Part shown: in pieces, positions 10,230 through 21,100 of the stretch
Layout: every line of letters starts with the position of its first letter
Position numbering within the stretch: position 1 is the stretch's first letter
Origin: Salisapilia sapeloensis
Taxonomy: Eukaryota > Oomycota > Peronosporomycetes > Peronosporales > Salisapiliaceae
Reading direction: 5' to 3'
Assembly: GCA_023334545.1 (NCBI GenBank)
Contig: JAADVB010000152.1
Span: 1-46,923 of the forward strand
Length of the DNA: 46,923 nucleotides
Made by a program: the position numbers and the translations under genes
The notes under the pieces: generated by a model
Database searches by the model: none
What the model was told of the DNA's origin: nothing
The model's input: only the letters and a program-made list of their open reading frames with translations

Positions 10230-10930
10230 TTAGCAACATCCGCTCTTCTTCTTCCCACTCCCGTACGGATCGACAATTTCTGGTAACGCATTCGACTCTT
10301 GACTAGCGGCAGGCAGCGCTTGGCTGATCTGGATGAACAAGTCCGATACGTACGAGTCGGTCTTGGCACTCGTCTCGATAAAAAGAGCGCCGATCTCTTC
10401 TGCATATTCACGCGCCGTTTCTGATGGTACTTCCTATCATCCGATCAGTATTGGACTGCTTGTCTAATATCAAGTTGCACCTACTCTTTTCTCTTCCAAG
10501 TCGTTCTTGTTTCCAGCCACGGCAATGACAATATTCTCTGGACCGAGCTGCTTTAATTCCTTCACCCAATTCTTGAGCGTTGCCAGCGATTGCTACACAT
10601 GCTAAGTGTGTATACGTCAATAGAATAGACATACATATAAAGTACCTTTCGCGTGATATCGTAGACGACGATGGCTGCTGCTGCACCCCGATAGTACATT
10701 GGCGCAAGACTGTGGTACTTTTCCTGCCCGGCTGTATCCCATATCTGGTACTTGATCGGGGCATCATTCACTACGATCATTTTGCTCATGAACGAAGCTC
10801 CGATCGTCGATTCCGAGTACGGTCGGAAGTTGTTCGTGACGAATCGTAGCACGAGAGACGACTTGCCTACGCCAGTGTCTCCTAGGAGCACTACCTTGAC
10901 TTCCCGTGCCTTGCCTCCTGTCTCCGACAT
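10230..10930 (-). CDS. Rab5-group small GTPase (3 exons)
   Basis: Exons 10646-10930, 10485-10592 and 10230-10433 (introns of 53 and 51 bases) give 198 residues. All G-motifs are intact: GDTGVGKS (P-loop), the switch I Thr in STIGASF, WDTAGQE, NKND and ETSAK. The [17 protein letters not shown] block and the TIGASFM motif place it in the Rab5/Rab22/Rab31 group, which acts on early endosomes. The C-terminus KKKSGCC is a double-geranylgeranylation site. The ATG at 10930 is the first in frame; upstream in-frame codons up to 10999 have only TTG, so a longer form is unlikely. The catalytic Gln (DTAGQE) is present, so normal GTP hydrolysis is expected. The exact orthologue (Rab5 versus Rab22) needs a tree. 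Confidence 0.92.
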
Positions 10931-11290
10931 GTCCTTGCCACCTCCTTCGTGTACTAAGAAAGCAGTTATTTTGTCTATTGATGCGGGAGAAAAACCCAAG
11001 TCAGATTGTATAGCACAGTTTGATCAAACTAATGTATGTAATATCGAACTGTTTATCTGGTATGTCGTTAGCTACAATCGGGGTCTGTACAAATCCTGAA
11101 GCGGCTCGTAATTTTACCTTCAAGTCGATCACTCAAAAATCGCAAGATGTTTAGGCAGCATAGCTCCACTTTATCGGACCAGTTTGCACTAACGTACCCG
11201 ATTGCAGTTTCCATGGACATATATCACACCAAGATTTAAAAGATTGTCCGATACTACTGATACAATGGACACCAAAAGACAAACAAGAGA
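10931..11290. other. Divergent intergenic region
   Basis: This 360-base spacer lies between the Rab gene (minus) and the coiled-coil gene (plus) and presumably carries both promoters. No further gene is supported. Confidence 0.5.
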
Positions 11291-13492
11291 ATGGCGGACG
11301 AGACACCTTTATCAGCTTTGGAAGAGCTATTGGAGGCATCCGATGATGATGACAATGCGGCAGAAGCTTCCACAGATCCACAGGACATTATTAAACAGCA
11401 GAAACAGACAATTGTTAGTTTACAGAAACAGGTAGAGGCAGCAAACGAGTACAAGCAGGTCACCAATACCCGCTTAAAGCAAGCAGCACAGCGTCTAAAA
11501 GAGTACAGAACTAAAGTCGAAGACCTTCAGAAACAGTTAGAAAAGGCTAAAAAGGCTGCTAACTCCGCCTCACGGTCACCAAAGCCAAAGCCAACAGCTT
11601 CATCAGCGACACAAACCTTACTCGAAGGGTCCTTAGCGTTACCATTGCAGTTTGTTAAACCACAGACCAGTGCATCCGTTCAGACAGATCTTCTAGAAAG
11701 TATGCCGACAGACAAGAAGCGTAAAAGAAGTGTAGATGATATGTTTACATCTAATAAAGAGGCAACAACGGAGACAGCACCCAGTGTCCCGACCACTTAT
11801 CCCTCTCCTTCGGTCCACCACCAGACAGACTTTATGAGTCAAATGAGCAAAGAGATTGATGATGAATTAGGCTCCTCTTCCGACTCGGATTCAGACGCAT
11901 CCAGTACTGCTCCAGCCACCGATCCGTCCGCCAAATCGGAACATCCAGAGCAGAGGAAAGAAGAGATAAAATCGTCTTCTAGTGAATATGAAGATGATTC
12001 GTTCGCTCTTTCAATCGAAGATGACCTCTTCAGTACTGTTCAGACGCAAACACAACCAGAAGCCATGCAAATAGACAAGGAAGGCAAAGACGAGAAAGCA
12101 GAAACAGAAGAAATAAACGAAAAGGAAGTGATGAAGAAGGAAGAAGAGGACGGAGAGGTGGGGGAAACAACTGCTGTAATCCGAGAGAATAACACTGCCA
12201 GTCCAACTCTAGAGCAGTCAAAGAGTACACCTACTAACTACCAACCACCTGCTCAGACAGAGCAGTGTCGGCCAATGAAGTTCAAAGCGTCTGCTCGAAG
12301 ACAACCGACGGATATGAAGAACTACAAGTACGTCGGACGAACGATCTCGATCCTGCTCTATCATCACATTTCCTGTCCTGCCTCTGATACCTACCACGCA
12401 GACACATTGATTCCGTCCCTCATGTCCAACTACAAGACGAGCAATCTCTCTTTAAGCGACATCCTGCAAGGCGTCGTGCATTTGTTTTATAATCCTGCTA
12501 GCTGGCACCACGCTAACTTTTCCACCATCAGTCTCTTCGTCTCATCTCTCCTGTCTTCATTCGATACGTACGATGTTTCTACACGTATCTTTACGTTCTT
12601 TCGACCGTACATCTTCCCTACCACCTCCGTTGTCGTACCTAGCGACGTTATCAACGCGAAAGAAAGTATCGCTCTCATGCTCAGTGTCATCATGAATACT
12701 AGTGCAGACAAGTATGCTCTCCTCCAGCTGCTCCTCGTGGACATTATCAAGACGTATCCGAATGAGCTCGGTCCATACTTTATCCAACAACTTTTTCATA
12801 CAAGTTGTGTGGACATTCGGACGACCTGCCGAAACGATACATCGTCTTTGATGGAAACGATCGTCCATACAGTCGTCGTCCTTGGTAGTACTTTTGTGAA
12901 TGAAGCAAACTGGCGAGCTGTCATGGACGTCGCCAAGTATCTCGCGGATTGGAACTTACCTATCGACAGGACGAACTTTGATACACTTGCACTTGTTCAT
13001 TCTTATCTAGACAACTATGTGGACAAACTACTGACGTGTCCATTTGACTTTGACATGCAGACGTCCCTACAGCTCATCGGATGTGGATATGAAGAAGTTT
13101 TATTCGGACATTTCGTCTCTCGTTTCAATACACTTCTATCGTCTGACGCATGGAAAGAAACCTCTTCGTCGCATCAAGTGGCTCTTTTGCATACACTCGC
13201 TCCCATTATACAGAGTAGATATAGTAAAGTAGGTACTGAAGGGGTGAGTCAGCCGTTCCAAGACCTCTGCAACACTATCCAAAGCCAGTTAGAACAGCTC
13301 ATAGCAAAAGTCGATGTCAATGATAGCTTGGACTGCATCGCATCGTTGTTGAGTCTAAACGCCCTGCAAGTACCAATCGCATGGATAGATAACCAACAAG
13401 TAGATCATCTCCTGTCAAAGGACGTGGACGCAGATAAACTACGAGCCGTTCGAATGCGCATGCGAGTACGAAAACAAGAAAAGAGCGGATAA
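11291..13492 (+). CDS. Coiled-coil plus helical-domain protein of unknown function
   Basis: A single-exon frame of 733 residues. Residues 1-28 are acidic; about 32-95 form a coiled coil (QTIVSLQKQVEAANEYKQ onward). A long low-complexity linker rich in Ser/Thr/Glu/Asp follows, with a basic KKRKRS at about 138-143 that would serve as an NLS. From about residue 345 to the end the protein is compact and hydrophobic, all-helical in appearance (KYVGRTISILLYHHIS, then repeated Leu/Ile/Tyr-rich segments), and ends in a basic MRMRVRKQEKSG. The architecture of N-terminal coiled coil, acidic disordered middle and conserved-looking helical C-terminus suggests a nuclear scaffold. I considered the little elongation complex subunit ICE1, which has a comparable layout, but cannot support it. 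The stop is only 12 bases from the end of the convergent SmpB gene. Confidence 0.85.
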   Translation: MADETPLSALEELLEASDDDDNAAEASTDPQDIIKQQKQTIVSLQKQVEAANEYKQVTNTRLKQAAQRLKEYRTKVEDLQKQLEKAKKAANSASRSPKPKPTASSATQTLLEGSLALPLQFVKPQTSASVQTDLLESMPTDKKRKRSVDDMFTSNKEATTETAPSVPTTYPSPSVHHQTDFMSQMSKEIDDELGSSSDSDSDASSTAPATDPSAKSEHPEQRKEEIKSSSSEYEDDSFALSIEDDLFSTVQTQTQPEAMQIDKEGKDEKAETEEINEKEVMKKEEEDGEVGETTAVIRENNTASPTLEQSKSTPTNYQPPAQTEQCRPMKFKASARRQPTDMKNYKYVGRTISILLYHHISCPASDTYHADTLIPSLMSNYKTSNLSLSDILQGVVHLFYNPASWHHANFSTISLFVSSLLSSFDTYDVSTRIFTFFRPYIFPTTSVVVPSDVINAKESIALMLSVIMNTSADKYALLQLLLVDIIKTYPNELGPYFIQQLFHTSCVDIRTTCRNDTSSLMETIVHTVVVLGSTFVNEANWRAVMDVAKYLADWNLPIDRTNFDTLALVHSYLDNYVDKLLTCPFDFDMQTSLQLIGCGYEEVLFGHFVSRFNTLLSSDAWKETSSSHQVALLHTLAPIIQSRYSKVGTEGVSQPFQDLCNTIQSQLEQLIAKVDVNDSLDCIASLLSLNALQVPIAWIDNQQVDHLLSKDVDADKLRAVRMRMRVRKQEKSG

Positions 13493-13504
13493 AGAATTGT
13501 TGTT

Positions 13505-14151
13505 TTAAAAGTCTCGAAGCTGACGTTTAATGTCTCGTTCGTCATCTCGCTTACGATTGTCCACATTCGAGTGTTTTACGCATTGCGCTAGAATCAGTTT
13601 GATCCATCCAGTATTCCCAACCTCTACGCGTACTGGGATCTACCTGTCGTTAGTCCAATATAGACGATAGGAAGAGCTAGCTAAAACGTACAAATTGAGC
13701 GTTTGTCTTTTTACGAGCGAAATCTTGCATCCGTTTTAATTCAGAACGGTTTGCTAGTAACTTGCGGACTCGAGTCGGTTCTGGTCGACCGATTAAGCCA
13801 TTCCTCCATACTACGTCATCCGTTAGCCACAGATCGATTCTTCTCTCTACAACGTGTCGTACCTGGTATGTGCATGTTATGTAGGAACAACTCTCCTTTA
13901 TAAAACTCTGCGAATGATGCAGACAAGTCGCAATTGCGTGCTCGAAGCGACTTGACCTCACTCGGTTCCAACACCATTCCGACATTCCACTCTCGATCGA
14001 CTTCAAACTGCCCACTTTTGCTCTTCTGAAGAAATTGTTGGTTCCGAGCAATGGGTTTAATTGGAAAGTCTCGTTTCAATCGAATGAATGAACTGGAAGA
14101 AGGACATGGCACATGTGGAAGCCTCGATACGGATCGTCGAAGCAATTCCAT
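13505..14151 (-). CDS. smpB: SmpB (SsrA/tmRNA-binding protein), probably mitochondrial (3 exons)
   Basis: Exons 13863-14151, 13692-13810 and 13505-13639, joined across two 52-base GT..AG introns, give 180 residues. The first ~25 (MELLRRSVSRLPHVPCPSSS) are Arg/Ser-rich with no acidic residue after Glu2, like a mitochondrial presequence. The SmpB core follows: PIARNQQF, WNVGMVLEPSEVKSLRAR, LSASFAEFYKGELFLHNMHI, then PTRVRKLLANRSEL, and after the second splice IPVRVEVGNTGWIKLILAQ and the charged tail NRKRDDERDIKRQLRDF, matching the bacterial KRDAEREI-type tail. The usual Gly in GTEVKS is Pro (EPSEVKS). SmpB delivers tmRNA to stalled ribosomes; a nuclear copy with a presequence implies action in mitochondria. 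The ATG at 14151 is the first in frame. Two independent splices restoring family blocks make the call strong. Confidence 0.9.
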
Positions 14152-14280
14152 ACGTTCGTTGTCCGATTCGTTGTCGAATATATAGAGTTGAACTGATATT
14201 TTCAATACATAGCTACTTTATAAGAATTTCCATTTGAAAAACTAAAGGAGATGGTAGCTTGTTCCATGCGTACTCTACGG

Positions 14281-15617
14281 CTAAAAGTCACTAAAGTGCT
14301 TCTCCCATAGACTCATAATCTCCGGAACGTTGTCTCGACCGAGTGTAATGCGGAAACGATCGGCAAATGCAGAGTCGCCGTAAACTTCTCCAGGCAAGAG
14401 CAAGATGCCTCGTTTCTCCACGAGTCCTTCGATCCGTTTATACAGCTCTCCATCCTTCATGCCAATGACTTTAGGGAAAGCAATTGGTCCAGCGAAGGGT
14501 GCAGTGTACACAAAGACGTCCGGATGTTTGTCCATAAACTCCTGGACCGCCACCTTGGCACGTGCTATGATCTGCTTGCTACGCTCCAGCACCTTGGGCG
14601 CATTGCGTAATCCGATCAGAGCTAAAATCTCGCTTGGGGCTGGTGGACAGATCGTCGTGTAGTCCTTCAGCAAACTCAGACGCTCCAGTAGCTCTGTGTC
14701 CTGACTTGCAATCCAACCGATGCGAATGCCCGGCATTGCAAACGACTTGCTCATGCCGGAAAGCGTCAGTGCCTTGTGGTAGACCGTAGCTGCTGGTGGA
14801 AGATGTAGAGCCTCATCACTCTCCAAGCCTGCATACATCTCGTCTGAAAACAAGTAGATGTCGTGCGACTTGCAAAAGTCAATGATTGCCTTCCATTCGC
14901 TTTGGCTAGGCAAGAAACCAGTTGGATTATGGGGAAAGTTGACTATGAGGAGCTTTGTGTTGTCTTTCACGAGGCCTTCAAGATCATTCGTGTCGAAAAC
15001 GAGAGGTTTGCCTGGTTTCTCGACTTGCTCTTTGCATCTCCATAGAGACACTTGACATCCAAGAGACTCGGCTACGACATAGATGCTAGTAAGAAAGCTA
15101 GAATGCATATATGGACGACTTACCGACGGAAGTGAGACTCTGATAACTTGGGGAGATAGAGATGACATGGTCACCTGGAGACAAAATTGCTCGAACGCCA
15201 AGATAGATACCTTCTTGAGGACAGACAACACGAAGGTTCTCTTCGTTCATGGCCGGATATAGCTGTTTTGTGATCTCCTGACGAAGCAGTGGAAGACCTT
15301 CAGTAACTGTGTACATGAGAGATAGATCTTCCCAGAGCTTTTTGCATTCATCATCAGCCATGGCTAGCACTTCACTTAAAGTGAGTGCTTGCAGGTCAGA
15401 AGCACACTAATATTCACGTCAGATAGCGTTCAAAGTGGTACAAGCAGAGATAAGGCATAAGATAGTCGAGACATACCGCAATGTATTGAGCATCGAATTC
15501 ATATTTTGCAAAGAATCGTTCGAGCTTGAACACTGGGAGGTTGCTGACGACGTCGGGGCTTTTCGTAGACATACTGGTTGTAGCGATGGGAAGCAGATTT
15601 GTAAATGAGGATTTCAT
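14281..15617 (-). CDS. PLP-dependent aminotransferase, class I/II (3 exons)
   Basis: Exons 15477-15617, 15124-15406 and 14281-15071 (introns of 70 and 52 bases) give 404 residues. The second splice uses the downstream AG and restores SPSYQSLTSVAESLGCQ. Fold-type I hallmarks are present: TEGLPLLRQEI, VVCPQEGIYLGVRAIL, the NFPHNPTG motif (PLP-ring Asn), SDEMYAGL (Asp and Tyr bind the cofactor), and the Schiff-base lysine in LSGMSKSFAMPGIRIGW. The terminal FRITLGRD contains the substrate-carboxylate Arg. The best fit is the aspartate/capreomycidine-synthase-like branch; the substrate is unknown. The first 15 residues (MKSSFTNLLPIATTS) could be a weak organellar signal, or translation may begin at the second Met (MSTKSPDVV). 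Confidence 0.9.
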
Positions 15618-16689
15618 CGAATGCAGTAACCTCCCTCACTCATCATGCTGATGAGATGAAGTGTGCAGAGACGGCTCAGCAGCTGGGATACCAAGTGTCC
15701 ACGTCCCTTGAAGCTTCATTTCAGATACTTTCGGTAGCAACTCAATCGCTGGGAGACTGCGATGGAAACTCTTGGTCTACTTCCGGATAAATTGTCTATT
15801 GCATTGCTGTCTAACTCTCTCTCTCTCTCGTTGATGTATTCGTTTCGTAGTCGGATGCATCCTATTAGCAACTTTTCAAGGTGATTACCACAACTTTTAA
15901 TTGACCGAGCAATTCTGCCAGCATATTGATCGAATGATCATGGAGTAACTGCGAAGACTTAATCTTGTAAGATTGTAGTAGACTGGTCAAGAGCATGACG
16001 CGTTGACATGAATCCGGTATTGGATCAGTTATATCTACATCTTTCCTTCGCTGAGAAGAGTTACTACTTCAATCGTAAACTACTTGTCCGTGGTTGATAT
16101 GTTTCTACAAACGGTAGAAGCTACGTGAATTTAATGATGCAATGTGATAGATAAGACTACCATCGTGCACGAAGCTGTAGAGACAATCAAATAAAGGAAT
16201 GCCCACTATCAATGAAACTACTTGCAAATACACGCTTTCACCATAGTTTTAAGTAAAAAGATGCATCGCAAATATTCCTTTAAATCATCTGCTTAAATTG
16301 ACTGCTCTCCACATCCATGACCAATATACTTGAGAACGACTTCCGGCACGCCATTTCCGTTTGCTTTGTTTAACACGTGCCAAGGTAAGAAGCCGAGTAC
16401 TCTGCCAACAAGGTCATCAAGTTCTTATCAGGCTATTAATAGCCTTCATCGAAGCGCCTCGAGGCAATAGATCTATTAATATCTACCCCCACATAGTTTC
16501 TTTAAGGATAATTGCAAGTCAACCTGATCACCTGGTTTGATCAGGCACTGGGGAAGGAGTTAAGCAACTTCAGCGTGAATCCCTGCCGTGAAACCAACTA
16601 AAATTCTAATACCGTTATTTTCTCCTTACCGACTTCCTCCACAAGTGATTTAGTCTCTTGTGTCTCGGGCGTCATCGTATTCCGACCTC
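15618..16689. other. Divergent intergenic region with two perfect palindromes
   Basis: About 1.07 kb separates the aminotransferase (minus) and the Tubby-like gene (plus). It is AT-rich with no supported gene. It contains a short CT run near 15808-15820, a perfect 14-base palindrome at 16431-16444 (GGCTATTAATAGCC) and an 8-base inverted repeat at 16523-16530/16538-16545 (CCTGATCA, loop of 7 bases). The latter two lie 145-260 bases upstream of the Tubby-like start and could be protein-binding sites. Confidence 0.4.
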
Positions 16690-18003
16690 ATGGAGGACGT
16701 CTCAAGGCCAAATCTATCTATCACCACAGACTTATCTCAGCTCGACGCTCCTTATGAAAATGATGTCGAGTGCCCAAGCGAAGAAGATTACTGCTTCTCT
16801 CCTACTGGTGATGGAGCGGTCCAACCCATGGGTGAGGATGGGAGTCCCACCGGCTTTTTAGGTCGTGCTAGCCAAGTCCTCTCCGTAAACTTGACACCTC
16901 GGTCGCAACAAGCGGACAAGCCTACTAGGCAAGCTACTTGGGGAACAACTATTTTTAAGCAAAGGTTTCAAGACATGGATCTACTCGAAAGCGGATACGC
17001 TCGTGAATATCTACAAGAAGCAAGCCTAAGCCCGACGCAGGCAAAGTCGTGGACTTACACCACGGTTGAGCGAGGAAGCAAAACGCAGTATAAGATGTAC
17101 TGGCAGGGAGATGAATTTCTCCTTAGTGCCCGACAAATTGGTGGTGATTTCTACATCTCCCAATACGAACATTTTGCAGACTGTTCCGAAACTCAGGACC
17201 ACATGAATGACATACCACCCGAATCACATTACTGTGCAGTCCTACGCAAAGTCAATGATCACAATTACAAGCTGTACAACTGCGGATGCGAAGGTTGTGA
17301 TATGACGCTTGGTACATACTCTTGTGACAACGTCGTCGACGATGCCGAAATATCATTTTCTGGAGCAAATGCCTCTAATGTTGGTATGGGTAATGGGCAC
17401 GACCACTCGCAGTTAAATGAAGGAGTTGATCGGCAACTGCTCGCGGACATTACTCAATTCACAAAACAAGCGACGGTAGCAGGCTCGGAGGTACGGTGCT
17501 TTTCGATTCAGATCCCTGCTGTGATGGAAGATCGGCGATCGAGAGTAGTATGGTGCCCACGCCAGAGTCGCAACGTTACCCCCACAGGAGGAACGCCTCG
17601 AGGGCAGCCACTATCATCTGGTCACTCTGTATTTTCACCATCTCACAAGGGACGGCGGTCTGTGTTCTCTTTCGATACGGAAACACCAGCCAATGACCGC
17701 ATACGCATCTGCAGCAAGCTGCCCGTGTGGTGTCCAGAAGTGCATAGCCTCATGCTGAAGTTCCATGGAGGACGAGTGCGTGAAGCAAGCGCGAAAAACT
17801 TCATGTTGATGCTAGATGAAGAAACAGCATTAAAGTCAGAGACAACCGACGCTGCTGCTCAGAGCCAAAAGATTCTGATGCAGTTTGGCAAATTTAGCCG
17901 AACAAAATTTGCGTTAGACTTTCGCTACCCTCTTGCACCTATCCAAGCTTTCGCAATCGGACTGTCATCATGTGCTTGGAATGTAAAAGTGCCTACTGAC
18001 TAG
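16690..18003 (+). CDS. Tubby-like protein
   Basis: The ATG at 16690 gives 437 residues; the frame upstream starts only with GTG at 16660. The N-terminal third is acidic and Ser/Thr-rich (likely disordered). From about residue 120 the pattern of beta strands fits the Tubby barrel. The C-terminal hallmarks are clear: HGGRVREASAKNFMLMLDEE, then ILMQFGKFSRTKFALDFRYP and the terminal PIQAFAIGLSSCAWNVKV, matching the family's KNFQIV, MQFGRV and LQAFAIALSSF blocks. Tubby domains bind PI(4,5)P2 at the plasma membrane, and the buried C-terminal helix AFAIGLSS is the family's most constant feature. A Cys-rich insertion (LYNCGCEGCDMTLGTYSC) at about 195-212 is unusual. No F-box is visible. Confidence 0.85.
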   Translation: MEDVSRPNLSITTDLSQLDAPYENDVECPSEEDYCFSPTGDGAVQPMGEDGSPTGFLGRASQVLSVNLTPRSQQADKPTRQATWGTTIFKQRFQDMDLLESGYAREYLQEASLSPTQAKSWTYTTVERGSKTQYKMYWQGDEFLLSARQIGGDFYISQYEHFADCSETQDHMNDIPPESHYCAVLRKVNDHNYKLYNCGCEGCDMTLGTYSCDNVVDDAEISFSGANASNVGMGNGHDHSQLNEGVDRQLLADITQFTKQATVAGSEVRCFSIQIPAVMEDRRSRVVWCPRQSRNVTPTGGTPRGQPLSSGHSVFSPSHKGRRSVFSFDTETPANDRIRICSKLPVWCPEVHSLMLKFHGGRVREASAKNFMLMLDEETALKSETTDAAAQSQKILMQFGKFSRTKFALDFRYPLAPIQAFAIGLSSCAWNVKVPTD

Positions 18004-18124
18004 AGAAAGACAATTCAACGTACTACATGAGGATACTTGTCCAAAGTTTCACAACATTTCCTTTTATGCAGAGGTGAATAAAGAAACAAGAAACGAAATG
18101 CAATCAATATCATGTGTTTAAGCG

Positions 18125-21100
18125 TTAACTAGTTGTAATCTTGCCTTCCAGCACCCCAGAAGACTTACGTTCTAATGGTCTGGTGGCAGCATCGTCGTAG
18201 ATCTCTCGTTCGAATGTGTCAATCGCTTCCAGAACAGGTCTCACTACCTGCGATCTAGAGGTTCCACTTCTTAAAGCGATAGAAGCCGTGACAATTTCGG
18301 CTGCAGCTAGCCGATACTTTTCGTTCGCACCAATAGCATAAGATTTCACCGGTGCCTGCATTGCTTCCCATGTTCTCATCAACTGTCCTTGCTTTCGTCT
18401 CAATCCGTTGTAAGATACATCTTGTAGCCATACTCGGACTAATTCATCCTTGTCATTTCTTTTATATCCAAGCTGTGCATCTGGCCTTAGTTTCCGACTA
18501 ACCGATTTGCGGAATACATCCGTGAATTCCGGAAGCACCACCGGTTTATACTTTTTTGCCTTTTTCTTGCGTGGACTCCATCGCTTCCGTTCCAACTTTT
18601 CTTCTTCCTCTTTTTTCTTTTCGATCGCCATTTCCTGGCTGATGACCACCGCATCCAAATGACGCTTCGGACTTATACGGCGAAAGCAAGAGCTAAATAG
18701 CTTCTTTAGCTGCTTGAAGATGCGTCCGATGACAGGATAAACAAATTGTTTGTAGACGGTTGACAGCAAGATTAGTACTACACAAGAAACAAGTAGGAGG
18801 AACATCAAGAACACATTGGTCTTGACCACCTTGGCGACAAAGCCATATTGGCCAAGGATGTCTACTTTTTCCACTTCCTGCAGAAACTCTGCGTAAAGCT
18901 CAGCCGTGGTCTTTTCACCCATCGGCGAGTCCACACCAAGTTTCTGGAGGATCCACGTGAGATCCAATGTAGATGACTTTACAAGCGTGTCATTTCCGTA
19001 CATCCACATAGAAAACGCAAGATGGATGACAAGTGTCCAGGGAAGTAGGCTGAGTGCGATTTCACCGACGGCTTCATCGTAAGCAGTCTTGATGCTATAA
19101 AGGTGGATTAGCGATAGCTTGTCAATCCAGAACGCAGCGCCACAAGTCAGTGAAGCGACAAAGAGCAGAACAGGAGAGCCACCGCAAAAGGTCATCGTAA
19201 CGAAAACAGAGTTCAGCACCATCGGGTACCGAAGGGATATGTCAAACCTAGTACCAGCGTATAATGCATTCATCTTCTCTTGTGTACGCACGCTTCGTCG
19301 TTGCAAGCACCGTAGCAGCGGTGATATAACAAAGATGCGTAGAAGGAGCACAAACTGTGGTAAGAAAGCATTCACAATCATCGTTGTTGTGATTGACATG
19401 CCAACGGTCGGGTACCAATCGCGTTCAAAGTCTTTAAACTTTCCTGTAAACAAATCCTCTATAAGCGGTATCGTGTTGACTCCAAGCGCTGCATTGATAA
19501 TGAGCGTGAGGATGGCCGTATTCATGAATTGAGCAGTGAATAGCTTGAAGGCTGTCGCTGATGCCTTGGATGTTTCACTCGAATGACGTTCAAACGCGAC
19601 AAAGTTGCGTAAGATGATGTTCAAGAAGAGATTGACCAGGACGACAAGTCCAGCTGACGTCACGATGAAAATATTCTTAACAAGATAGTCGGTAATAAAG
19701 TTACGACAAGGCTCATAGTCTTCCCATAAACGTTGCGGACCTTGTGTAAATCCATACGTTTCAAAGCTCTTGGAGAGCGCGTCAGTGCAGAAACAGTAAA
19801 GTAGATGACTCTCCAGATATGTTTGACAGGGAAGCCCTTCCTCCACAGCTTTCTCGTCGAAGCATCCCAACGTGCTGCAACGTCTTTCACTGAGTTCATC
19901 GATGCAGGGATCTGTACAACGTACTGGGGGATTCGCTTCATCGATGGGTAAGGTAACATTTAAAGAAGAGGCCATCTCTTTATCGTATGCAATATGATAA
20001 AGCTTCTTGTCATCCACTGAAGGGCAGGTAGCTTCTGAGTCCCATTCTAACACTGCATATTGAACTTCGGAATACGGATCGAACGCTTTTCGTCCGAAAA
20101 ACACTTGTGGCAAGTGAACTTCACATAGTCCACTTGGTGGTAACTTGGCTCGGAATTGGTCTTGCGTGTAGTCAGCAGCAGAAATGACAATGCACGTTAT
20201 AAGCAAGAGGAAGAACGTCACGATGTTCGTCATGGATCGACGATAGAAGCGTCCACGTGAAGTTACTTCGAGATTTTCCCACAGGATATTCGATGGCTCG
20301 GGGGCAGGCATGACAGTTAACGGGTACTTGCCGTCTCGAAAGCGTAGCAATTTGGGCTGAAAGAAGCGTGGCAACCACTTGTCCGACATACGATAATCGT
20401 ACAAGCATCGACGCCGAGACTCCAGATTATTAAACACAACAAAGGCACATTCACAAGCTTCCCAATCAAATGCTTCATTGGTCGCCGTTGCTGCCTCCTT
20501 TGCTTTCTGTGCTGCCTCGGCCATCTTATCCTTTGCTGTTTGATTCCGCTTCCGCTCTGCTTTTTTCCGTGGACTCTCCTTCTTGCTCTTCACATTGAAC
20601 GCCTTGATTTTACTCTTCTTCTTATCTAGCGTTCGTTGTAAAGTTAGCAAAGTCTTTTGCGTCTTTGCAAATAACTTTTCATCCTGCGCAGTAAACTTGT
20701 CCGGTGTTTCCGAACGAGCGTAGTTAAGCATCGTTATCAATGACTTGGCCTCTGAGATGCTTCCTGTCAACGCTTCCATCGATAGAAACGTTCGAAGAAG
20801 ACCGCCCGTCGGGTGACCAATACTGACTTCAGCCACCCACTTGTTCAAGTACAGTTTCTTGTTCTTACTAGTGTCATTCTCACCACTCCCATACAAGTGC
20901 TCTACGTTCGACACAACAGATCGATTGATGGCGTTCTTGGATAGGGAATACACGACTTTGCGTCGTTTACCCCAAAACATATTAAACCACAGAGGGAAGT
21001 ACATCTCTTCTTCAGTCGGGTCGTACAGCTTGTTGAAGTGTTCGACAATCTCCTCTTGCGTCGCATCTCGTGGTAGCCCTCGAATGTAAATAGCATACCG

